A DNA stretch of 48,295 bases, taken from contig NZ_SMKK01000036.1 in assembly GCF_004348425.1 (NCBI RefSeq), positions 1-48,295 of the forward strand, written 5' to 3'. Position 1 is the stretch's first letter; each line of letters starts with the position of its first letter. Of the stretch, positions 23,195 to 30,041 are shown piece by piece. Source of the stretch: Actinomadura sp. 7K507. GTDB lineage: Bacteria > Actinomycetota > Actinomycetes > Streptosporangiales > Streptosporangiaceae. The position numbers and the translations under genes are program-made. The notes beneath the pieces are model-generated. The model made no database searches. It was not told the DNA's origin and worked only from the letters and a program-made list of their open reading frames with translations.

Positions 23195-24214
23195 TCAGAA
23201 CGCCTCGTCGAAGGCGACGCTGCCCTCCACGCCTCTCTGGTAGGCCGAGACCCGGCGTTCGAAGAAGTTGGACAGTTCCTGGACGTCCTGCAACTCCATG
23301 AAGGCGAACGGGTTCGCCGTGCCGTAGCGGGCCGGGAGGCCCAGGCGGACCAAGCGCTGATCGGCCACGTACTCGAGGTAGGCGCGCATGTCGTCCGCGC
23401 TCATGCCGGGAAGGCCGTCGCCGCAGAGGTCGTGGGCGAAGTCGAGTTCCGCCTGGACGGCCTCTTCCACCATCTGGACGACCTGGCCGGTCAGAGCGTC
23501 GTCGAAGAGTTCGGGTTCTTCGGCTCGGACGGTGTCCACCACGGAGAACGCGAACTCCATGTGCATCGACTCGTCCCGGAAGACCCAGTTGGTTCCGGAG
23601 GCGAGGCCGTTCAGGAGGCCGCGGGAACGCAGCCAGTAGACGTAGGCGAAGGCGCCGTAGAAGAACAGGCCCTCGATGCACGCCGCGAAGCAGATGAGGT
23701 TCAGCAGGAACGTACGCCGGTCGTCGGCCGTACGGAGCTCGTCCAGGGAGCCGAGCGAGTCGATCCAGCGGAAGCAGAACTCGGCCTTGGAACGGATGGA
23801 CGGGATGTGCTCGATCGCAGCGAACGCCTTGACCCGCTCATCCTGGTCGGGCAGGTAGGTGTCCAGGAGCGTCAAGTAGAACTGGACGTGGACGGCCTCC
23901 TCGAACAACTGCCGCGACAGGTAGAGGCGGGCTTCCGGGGCGTTGACGTGCTTGTAGAGGTTGAGCACCAGGTTGTTCGCCACGATGGAGTCGCCGGTGG
24001 CGAAGAAGGCGACCAGACGGTGGACGAGGTGCAGTTCGGCAGGTGTGAGGCGGGCCAGATCCACGAGGTCGGACGCGAGGTCCACCTCCTCGACCGTCCA
24101 CGTGTTGCGGATCGCGGCGCGGTAGCGCTCGTAGAAGTCGGGGTAGCGCATGGGCCGCAGGGTCAGGTCCATGCCGGGGTCGAGCAGCATGGCGTTGCCG
24201 TTTCGCGCGCTCAC
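23195..24214 (-). CDS. nrdB: Class Ia ribonucleotide reductase, beta subunit
   Basis: 339 residues from GTG 24214, which overlaps the nrdA stop (GTGA); ATG 24190 is an alternative. The subunit holds the di-iron centre and tyrosyl radical for nrdA. Iron ligands are recognisable in FFATGDSIVANN, EEAVHVQFY and DESMHMEFAFSVVDTV. The radical Tyr sits four residues after the His of EEAVH, as in Escherichia coli NrdB (His118, Tyr122). It acts in the cytosol, making deoxynucleotides. Confidence 0.95.
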   Translation of the reverse strand: MSARNGNAMLLDPGMDLTLRPMRYPDFYERYRAAIRNTWTVEEVDLASDLVDLARLTPAELHLVHRLVAFFATGDSIVANNLVLNLYKHVNAPEARLYLSRQLFEEAVHVQFYLTLLDTYLPDQDERVKAFAAIEHIPSIRSKAEFCFRWIDSLGSLDELRTADDRRTFLLNLICFAACIEGLFFYGAFAYVYWLRSRGLLNGLASGTNWVFRDESMHMEFAFSVVDTVRAEEPELFDDALTGQVVQMVEEAVQAELDFAHDLCGDGLPGMSADDMRAYLEYVADQRLVRLGLPARYGTANPFAFMELQDVQELSNFFERRVSAYQRGVEGSVAFDEAF

Positions 24215-26574
24215 TGGCAGGCCTCGCAGGTCTCGGGGTTCTCCAGGGAGCAGGTGGCCGCCGCGACCGTTGTCTGCGCTATTCGCGTGGCCGGGCGGGA
24301 GCGCAGGTAGTAGGTCGTTTTGAGGCCTTGCCGCCATGCGTAGGCGTACATCGAGGAGAGCTTGCCGATCGTCGGCGTCTCCATGAACAGGTTCAGCGAA
24401 TGGGACTGGTCGATGTACGGGGTGCGGGCGGCGGCGAGGTCGATCAGGGACTTCTGCGGCAGTTCCCACGCCGTCCGGTAGAGGGCGCGCAGCTCGTCCG
24501 GGAGATCGACGAGGCCCTGGACGGAGCCGTTCGCCTTCTTGATCGCCTCGCGCACCGCCGGGGTCCACAGACCGAGTGACTTCAGATCGTCCACCAGGTA
24601 GGCGTTGATCTGCAGGAACTCACCGGAAAGCGTCTCGCGCTTGAACAGGTTGGACACCTGCGGCTCGATGCACTCGTAGCAGCCGGCGATGGACGCGATC
24701 GTGGCCGTCGGCGCGATGGCGATGAGGAGCGAGTTGCGGAGGCCGACCTCGGCGACGCGCTCCCGGAGCCTGTCCCATTCGGCGGGACGGGACGGCTCCG
24801 CGTCCGGGAAATGGTCCGGGTGGAGTTGACCGCGGGCCGTGCGGGTCTGGTCGTAGGCCGGCAGCGGGCCGTGGGCGGCGGCCAGATCGGCGGACGCGCC
24901 ATAGGCGGCCAGCGCGATCTCCTCGGAGATGCGCGCCGAGAGGTCGCGGGCCTCCGGCGAGTCGAACGGGAGGCGGAGGGTGAAGAACACGTCGGCCAGA
25001 CCCATCACCCCCAGCCCGACGGGGCGCCACTTGGTGTTCGCCGCCTCCGCCTCGGGCGTCGGGTAGTAGCCGCGGTCGATGGTGCGGTCCAGGAACCGCA
25101 CGGCGGTGCGGACGGTCGCGCGGAGCCGCTCCCAGTCCATGCCGGACGGGCCGACGTGCGCGGCCAGGTTCACCGATCCGAGGTTGCAGACGGCCGCCTC
25201 GCCGTCGCTGGTCACCTCCAGGATCTCCGTGCACAGGTTGGACAGGTGGACGGTCTGGCCCGGCTCGGCGGTCTGGTTGCAGGCGCGGTTGGCGGCGTCC
25301 TTGAACGTCATCCACCCGTTCCCGGTCTCTGCGAGGGTTCGCATCATGCGCCCGTACAGCTTGCGGGCCGGGAGCTGCCGGACGTACCGGCCCTCCTTCT
25401 CGGCCGCCCGGTACGCCTCGTCGAAGGCGTCGCCCCACAGGTCGGCCAGTTCGGGGACCTCCTTGGGGTCGAACAGCGACCACGTCGCGTCGTCCTCCAC
25501 GCGGCGCATGAACTCGTCCGGGATCCAGTTGGCGAGGTTGAGGTTGTGGGTGCGGCGCGCGTCCTCGCCGGTGTTGTCGCGCAGCTCCAGGAACTCCTCG
25601 ACGTCGGCGTGCCACGGCTCCAGGTACACGCATGCCGCGCCCTTGCGCCGTCCGCCCTGGTTGACGGCGGCGACGGACGAGTCGAGCGTCCGCAGCCACG
25701 GGACGATCCCGTTCGAGTGCCCGTTGGTGCCGCGGATCAGCGAGCCCCGCGACCGCACCTTCGTCCAGGAGATCCCGATGCCGCCCGCGTACTTGCTGAG
25801 CCGCGCCACCTGCCCGTACCGCTCGTAGATCGAGTCCAGCTCGTCGCGGGGCGAGTCGAGCAGGAAGCACGACGAGAGCTGGGGGCGGCGGGCGGCGGAG
25901 TTGAACAGCGTCGGCGAGCTGGGGAGGTAGGAGAGCGTGCTGAGCAGGCCGTACAGCTCGGCCGCGTCGTCCACCGACTCGGTGCTTCCCGAGGAGGGAC
26001 GACCCCCCACACCCCCCGGCCCGACTTCGTCGGGATATGAGAGACCGCAAGCCACGCGCAGGAGGAAGTGCTGCGGGCGTTCGAGGACGAGCCTGGTCCG
26101 CGGATGCCTCAGCAGGTACCGGTCGTAGAGGGTCCGGAGGCCGAAGTACTCGAAGCGGTCGTCGGCCGATTCGTCGACGAGGGCGTCGAGCGCGGGCGCG
26201 TTGGCGGCGACGAACGCGGCCGGGGCGCCGGCCAGGAGCCCCTCCCGGTGCGCGGCGGCGACCGATTCGGCGAACGTCCGGACTCCGGCGGCACGCGCCT
26301 CGTCCCGGATCCGGGTGCCGAGCAGCCGCGCGGCGACCCTGGAGTATCCGGGTTCGGCGGGCACCAGCGCGCCCGCCTCGCCGATCGCGAGGTCCCGCAG
26401 GGCCGCCGTGTCCGTCCCGTTCCCGGCCCGGACGGCGGCCAGCACCCGTCCCGCCTCGACGTCCGGTATCCCGGCGCAGGCGGCCTCCACCTCGGCGATG
26501 ATCTCGGCGGGCGGTGCCGGTGCCGGTGATGGTGCCGGTGCCGGTGCCGGTGGCGCGGCCAGGTCCTGTGTCAC
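24211..26574 (-). CDS. nrdA: Class Ia ribonucleotide reductase, alpha subunit
   Basis: 787 residues from GTG 26574 with AGGGGAGAG upstream. The Ala/Pro-rich N-terminus (APAPAPSPAPAPP) precedes an N-terminal region with no clear ATP-cone motif. Active-site pieces are complete: PQLSSCFLLD (first redox Cys), HLSNLCTEI (Asn, catalytic Cys, Glu), AAVCNLGSVNL (second redox Cys), and the C-terminal CSLENPETCEACQ that accepts electrons. An odd Gly/Pro/Ser-rich stretch, GPGGVGGRPSSG, near residue 190 is coded by a G-rich sequence also found at 2512-2540. Expression is expected to fall when cobalamin is plentiful, because of the riboswitch upstream. Confidence 0.95.
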   Translation of the reverse strand: MTQDLAAPPAPAPAPSPAPAPPAEIIAEVEAACAGIPDVEAGRVLAAVRAGNGTDTAALRDLAIGEAGALVPAEPGYSRVAARLLGTRIRDEARAAGVRTFAESVAAAHREGLLAGAPAAFVAANAPALDALVDESADDRFEYFGLRTLYDRYLLRHPRTRLVLERPQHFLLRVACGLSYPDEVGPGGVGGRPSSGSTESVDDAAELYGLLSTLSYLPSSPTLFNSAARRPQLSSCFLLDSPRDELDSIYERYGQVARLSKYAGGIGISWTKVRSRGSLIRGTNGHSNGIVPWLRTLDSSVAAVNQGGRRKGAACVYLEPWHADVEEFLELRDNTGEDARRTHNLNLANWIPDEFMRRVEDDATWSLFDPKEVPELADLWGDAFDEAYRAAEKEGRYVRQLPARKLYGRMMRTLAETGNGWMTFKDAANRACNQTAEPGQTVHLSNLCTEILEVTSDGEAAVCNLGSVNLAAHVGPSGMDWERLRATVRTAVRFLDRTIDRGYYPTPEAEAANTKWRPVGLGVMGLADVFFTLRLPFDSPEARDLSARISEEIALAAYGASADLAAAHGPLPAYDQTRTARGQLHPDHFPDAEPSRPAEWDRLRERVAEVGLRNSLLIAIAPTATIASIAGCYECIEPQVSNLFKRETLSGEFLQINAYLVDDLKSLGLWTPAVREAIKKANGSVQGLVDLPDELRALYRTAWELPQKSLIDLAAARTPYIDQSHSLNLFMETPTIGKLSSMYAYAWRQGLKTTYYLRSRPATRIAQTTVAAATCSLENPETCEACQ
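25988..26019 (-). repeat. G-rich dispersed repeat inside nrdA
   Basis: Reads CCGGGGGGTGTGGGGGGTCG on the coding strand, followed by a C-rich run. It matches 2512-2540 at all but one of these first 20 bases. It adds about a dozen residues to a surface region of NrdA without breaking the frame. Confidence 0.6.
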
Positions 26575-26691
26575 GTGCTCTCTCCCCTCGCAAGCCGCCT
26601 CGCGGAGGCGTGCGAACGGGACGCGAGCCGCCCTGCCGGGGCGCGCCGCGCTCCGTCCCCGGCCCACCCGCGAGGCCTGGACGAACAACGT

Positions 26692-26890
26692 GCGGGCAGG
26701 TCTTCGGACTCGCGGGCGCCGCGCCTCTGGACGAGGCGCGTCCTACTGGCCGTCGCTTCCCGGGCCGGACGGCCCAGTGCTTCCTGACGGCGGTCGTTCC
26801 CGCTCACCGCTGCGGGGCAGTCCCGGACTCGCACCGGGTTCCCTCTTACGCCGCCCCCGCCGCGAAACGGCGGGGGCGGACCAGCACGGG
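26692..26890 (-). ncRNA. Cobalamin riboswitch upstream of nrdAB
   Basis: On the reverse strand the conserved blocks appear in order: a P2-like hairpin CCGCCCCCGCC/GGCGGGGGCGG (26851-26879), AGGGAACCCGGTGCGAGTCC, GACTGCCCCGCAGCGGT (the B12 box region), CAGGAAGCACTGGGCC, and the closing GCGAGTCCGAAGACCTGCCC (26694-26713). About 115 bases of expression platform remain before the nrdA GTG. Control of class Ia nrdAB by a B12 riboswitch is known in Streptomyces, where the B12-dependent class II enzyme takes over. Confidence 0.93.
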
Positions 26891-26896
26891 ACTCGA

Positions 26897-26942
26897 CCCT
26901 ACATCTAGTTCGCGATCTTTGCGCAACCCCAAGATGTTGGGC
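26897..26942 (-). promoter_or_regulatory. Candidate pair of NrdR boxes at the nrdA promoter
   Basis: CCCTACATCTAGTTCG (26897-26912) and CCCCAAGATGTTGGGC (26927-26942), given on the plus strand, resemble degenerate NrdR boxes. They start 30 bases apart, near the three-helical-turn spacing usual for NrdR pairs. Confidence 0.55.
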
Positions 26943-27007
26943 GTGTCGGAGTGGATTGGCGGGGTCGGCTGCGGTCGCGGCGACCCGGGTGGGAGGATGG
27001 TGGCGCC

Positions 27008-27661
27008 ATGTCCCCGCATGTCCCGCGACCCGCGTTCCGAACCGCACGCGCGGTGGTGTTCGCCACCGTGTGCGTGACGCTTGCGATCGTCGGGCACGTG
27101 CTGGCGGCGGGGACGGTTCCGGTCTGGGCGGCGGCGGCCGGGTTCTGCGCCGTGCTGGGCGTGACGCTCATGCTGGCGGGCCACGAACGCTCGCTGGCGA
27201 CGATCCTGGGCGGTCTCCTCGGCGGCCAGTTCGCGCTGCACGCCCTGTTCACGGCCGCGTCCGAGCCGATGTACCACCACTCCACGGCGATGCACGGAAG
27301 CATGGACGGGGCCATGCACGGGGCGGCCGTGCAGGCCGGTACGGACGTCATGCTCCCGGTCGCGCACGGCTCGGGCGGGACGGCGATGACGCTCTCGCAC
27401 ACCATGGCCGCGCTGGTCGCGGCGTGGTGGCTGCGTCGCGGCGAACGGGCCGCGTGGTCGCTGGCCCGGCGGGTCGCCGCGGCGGCGGACCGTCCGATCC
27501 GGCTGCTGATCGCCCTCCTCACCGTCGAACCCGCCGCGCCCCCGCGGCGTACCCCGGTGGTGACGGCTGCCGCCGCCGTCATGGCCGTCGGCCGCGTCCT
27601 GCGGCACCAGGTCGTCAGGCGGGGTCCCCCGCCGCGTTCGAGGGTGCTCGCCCCCGGCTGA
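27008..27661 (+). CDS. His/Met-rich membrane protein of a copper-type locus
   Basis: 217 residues from ATG 27008; no close family name. Four to five membrane segments: VVFATVCVTLAIVGHVL, VWAAAAGFCAVLGVTLML, LATILGGLLGGQFALHALF and LSHTMAALVAAWWL. Between the third and fourth lies a loop rich in His and Met (MYHHSTAMHGSMDGAMHGA), a pattern common in copper-binding loops. It lies 77 bases before ycnI and copC on the same strand, which supports a part in copper handling. The exact role (channel, chaperone or sensor) cannot be told. Confidence 0.7.
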   Translation: MSPHVPRPAFRTARAVVFATVCVTLAIVGHVLAAGTVPVWAAAAGFCAVLGVTLMLAGHERSLATILGGLLGGQFALHALFTAASEPMYHHSTAMHGSMDGAMHGAAVQAGTDVMLPVAHGSGGTAMTLSHTMAALVAAWWLRRGERAAWSLARRVAAAADRPIRLLIALLTVEPAAPPRRTPVVTAAAAVMAVGRVLRHQVVRRGPPPRSRVLAPG

Positions 27662-27738
27662 GCGAGCGCCGTACGTCACCGGACGCCTGTTCCCGGCGCA
27701 TCCGGTTCCCTCTCGTACGACTCGAACGGAGTTCCGTC

Positions 27739-28446
27739 ATGTCCTTCGCTCCGCATGTCCGCAGAGCCGGCGCCATCGCGTCGCTGTCGTCCATATCCGT
27801 GGTCGGGCTGGCCACGGCCGCGTCCGCGCACGTCACCGCCAACCCCGATTCCGCCGAGCAGGGCTCGTACGCCAAGGTGGCGTTCCGGGTACCGAACGAG
27901 CGCGACAACGCGTCCACCACCGAGGTCGTCGTGCACCTGCCCGCCGAGCACCCGCTGTCGTCGGTGTCGGTCCGCCCCACTCCCGGCTGGAAGGTGAAGG
28001 TGGAGAAGTCCGAGCTCCCGGAGCCGATCGAGGCGCACGGCGGCAAGCTCACCGAGGCCGTCAGCAAGATCACCTGGACGGGCGGCGAGATCGAGCCCGG
28101 CCAGTTCCAGGAGTTCGACGTCTCGATGGGGCAGCTGCCTACCGGCACCGACCAGATGGTCTTCAAGGCCGACCAGACGTACTCGAACGGCGAGGTCGTC
28201 AAGTGGGAGGAACCGCCGGTCGAGGGCGGAGCCGAGCCCGAGCATCCCGCGCCGGTGCTCAAGCTGCTCCCGGAGGGCGGCACGGAAACGGCCGGGCTCG
28301 TCGCCGGGAAGAAGCCCGCCGAGGCGGCGGAGGCGACGTCCGACGACGGGACGGCCCGGCTGCTCGGCGGCCTCGGCATCGCCGCCGGAGTGATCGGCGT
28401 CGGCGTCGGCGGCCTCGGCCTGACGCGCGCTCGGAGCCGGTCATGA
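27739..28446 (+). CDS. ycnI: YcnI-family (DUF1775) copper-binding protein
   Basis: 235 residues. A signal peptide ends ATAASA, so the mature protein begins with His (HVTANPDSAEQG), the residue that binds copper in a histidine-brace manner in Bacillus YcnI. The domain continues AKVAFRVPNERDNAS, TTEVVVHLP, PTPGWKVKVEK, and KITWTGGEIEPGQFQEFDVS with its conserved Trp. A C-terminal membrane helix (GLGIAAGVIGVGVGGLGL) anchors it outside the membrane. It overlaps copC by ATGA. Confidence 0.92.
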   Translation: MSFAPHVRRAGAIASLSSISVVGLATAASAHVTANPDSAEQGSYAKVAFRVPNERDNASTTEVVVHLPAEHPLSSVSVRPTPGWKVKVEKSELPEPIEAHGGKLTEAVSKITWTGGEIEPGQFQEFDVSMGQLPTGTDQMVFKADQTYSNGEVVKWEEPPVEGGAEPEHPAPVLKLLPEGGTETAGLVAGKKPAEAAEATSDDGTARLLGGLGIAAGVIGVGVGGLGLTRARSRS

Positions 28447-29060
28447 ACCGCCCGGTGAAGCGCTCGGTGCGGGCCGTGCGGCCGCTGCTGCGCGCGGCGA
28501 GGCTCGCCGTGGCGGGCGCCGCCGCGGTGCTGCTGGTCCTGGTGGTGTCCGCGACTCCGGCGGCGGCGCACGACACGCTGACCGGTTCCAGCCCCAAGGA
28601 GGACGCGACGGTCGAGGCGCCGTCCGAGATCGTCCTGACGTTCTCGGGCTCGGTGCGGCTGCCACGCGTGATCGTCACGGACGCGTCGAAGAAGGAGTAC
28701 CAGGCCGGGGAGCCCGAGGCGGTCGACAACAAGGTCACGGCCGCGCTCGGCAGCGCACCGCCCAACGGCGAGTACACGGTGGCCTGGCGGGTCGTGTCGT
28801 CGGACGGGCATCCGATCCAGGGCACCTACACGTTCACCGTCGAGGGCGCGCCGGCCGCGTCGCCCGGCGACGGGCCCAGCGCGCCCTCCAGCGCCGCCGC
28901 CGAGCCCCCTGCCCCGGAGCCGTCCGCGACGAACGCCGCGGGCACCGGGGACTCGGGCGGGTCGTCGGGCTGGCTGTGGATCGGCCTGATCGCGCTCGTC
29001 ATCGCGGCGGCCGCCGGCGCGGTCGCCTGGTTCCGCCGCTCCCCGGCCTCCGGGGACTGA
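28443..29060 (+). CDS. copC: CopC-domain copper-binding protein
   Basis: 205 residues from ATG 28443 in the ATGA overlap. A signal peptide ending TPAAA leaves a mature N-terminal His (HDTLTGSSPKEDATVEAPSE), the usual copper ligand of CopC. The fold continues IVLTFSGSVRLPRV, GEYTVAWRVVSSDGHPIQGT (with the DGHP motif) and YTFTVEG. A Pro/Ala/Ser linker and a single membrane helix (WIGLIALVIAAAAGAVAWF) tether it outside the membrane. No CopD domain is present in the window. Confidence 0.93.
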   Translation: MNRPVKRSVRAVRPLLRAARLAVAGAAAVLLVLVVSATPAAAHDTLTGSSPKEDATVEAPSEIVLTFSGSVRLPRVIVTDASKKEYQAGEPEAVDNKVTAALGSAPPNGEYTVAWRVVSSDGHPIQGTYTFTVEGAPAASPGDGPSAPSSAAAEPPAPEPSATNAAGTGDSGGSSGWLWIGLIALVIAAAAGAVAWFRRSPASGD

Positions 29061-29071
29061 TCGTTTCCGCG

Positions 29072-29114
29072 ACCGGTCGGGTGATTACTGGATTACAGTG
29101 TTCACCCGACCGGT
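29072..29114. promoter_or_regulatory. 43-base near-perfect inverted repeat
   Basis: ACCGGTCGGGTGA (29072-29084) and TCACCCGACCGGT (29102-29114) pair perfectly; ACTG and CAGT pair inside. It sits 11 bases past the copC stop and 18 bases before the next start, so it could end the copper transcript, act as operator for the fusion gene, or both. Confidence 0.6.
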
Positions 29115-29132
29115 TGCACCCCTGGGGGCCGA

Positions 29133-29903
29133 ATGATCGTCGAGTACATCCGCTACCGCATCGACCCGCAGGACACGGAGGCCTTCGAGACCGCCTACGG
29201 GCGGGCGTCCGCCTCCCTCGCCGCCGCTCCGCAGTGCGTGGACTTTGAACTGTCCAGGTGCGTGGAGGAGCCCTCCGTCTACATCCTGCGCATCGGCTGG
29301 ACGTCCGCCGACGACCACATGAAGGGTTTCCGGGGCGGCGAGCACTTCCCCGGGTTCTTCGCCGAGATCAAGCCGTACGTCCAGGCCATCGAGGAGATGC
29401 GGCACTACGAGCGGACGTCCGTGCTCGGTGCGGGGTCGTCCGTCCCGACGATGTACGACTGGGCGGGCGGCGGCGAGGCGCTCGAACGGCTCACCGAGGT
29501 CTTCTACTCGAACGTCCTGAAGGACGACCTGCTCAAGCCCCTGTTCGAGCACATGGACGCCGACCATCCGAAGTGGGTCGCGATCTGGCTGGGCGAGGTC
29601 TTCCGCGGCCCGGAGCGCTACAGCCGGGAGCGCGGCGGCTACCACCACATGGTCCGGCAGCACCTCGGCAGGGCCATCGCCGAACCGCAGCGGCGGCGCT
29701 GGGTCGCCCTCCTCATGGACGCCGCGGACGAGATCGGCCTCCCCGGCGACCCCGAGTTCCGCGCCGCGTTCACGTCCTACATCGAGTGGGGCACCCGCAT
29801 CGCCCTCACCAACTCGCAACCGGACGCGAAGCCGCCCCTTGAGGCCCCCATGCCGCACTGGGGCTGGGGCGTGGCCCCGCCCTACATCCCGGCCGAGTCC
29901 TAG
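29133..29903 (+). CDS. Monooxygenase-truncated hemoglobin fusion
   Basis: 256 residues. Residues 1-95 form an antibiotic-biosynthesis-monooxygenase (ABM) domain: MIVEYIRYRIDPQDTEAFE, CVDFELSRCVEEPSVYILR and HFPGFFAEIKPYV. Residues about 108-230 form a group II truncated hemoglobin: ALERLTEVFYSNVLKDD with TyrB10, HHMVRQHLGRAI with the proximal His, and RRRWVALLMDAAD with TrpG8. The hemoglobin half probably binds oxygen or nitric oxide. Such natural chimeras are known in Streptomyces and related actinomycetes. The substrate of the ABM half is unknown. Confidence 0.92.
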   Translation: MIVEYIRYRIDPQDTEAFETAYGRASASLAAAPQCVDFELSRCVEEPSVYILRIGWTSADDHMKGFRGGEHFPGFFAEIKPYVQAIEEMRHYERTSVLGAGSSVPTMYDWAGGGEALERLTEVFYSNVLKDDLLKPLFEHMDADHPKWVAIWLGEVFRGPERYSRERGGYHHMVRQHLGRAIAEPQRRRWVALLMDAADEIGLPGDPEFRAAFTSYIEWGTRIALTNSQPDAKPPLEAPMPHWGWGVAPPYIPAES

Positions 29904-29928
29904 CGCGCCAGATCCAGACTCAGCATCC

Positions 29929-29964
29929 AACGTGCCGTCCTTCCACGCGGAAGGGCGGCACGTT
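29929..29964 (+). terminator. Terminator after the hemoglobin fusion gene
   Basis: AACGTGCCGTCCTTCC (29929-29944) and GGAAGGGCGGCACGTT (29949-29964) pair over 16 positions with one mismatch around a 4-base loop. Confidence 0.8.
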
Positions 29965-29980
29965 CGCGTTCGGCAAGACG

Positions 29981-30024
29981 TTGACAGAAATCGCTATCTG
30001 ACTAACACTTGCTATCGAACTAGC
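29981..30024 (+). promoter_or_regulatory. MMPL promoter with two operator-like repeats
   Basis: TTGACA (29981-29986) is followed after 16 bases by TAACAC (30003-30008). GCTATCTGACTAAC (29993-30006) and GCTATCGAACTAGC (30011-30024) are direct repeats 18 bases apart, 11 of 14 identical; the second is flanked by GCTA/TAGC arms. They cover the -10 region, as expected for repression by the TetR protein encoded after mmpL. Confidence 0.6.
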
Positions 30025-30041
30025 GAGAGGGTGTGTTCGTC

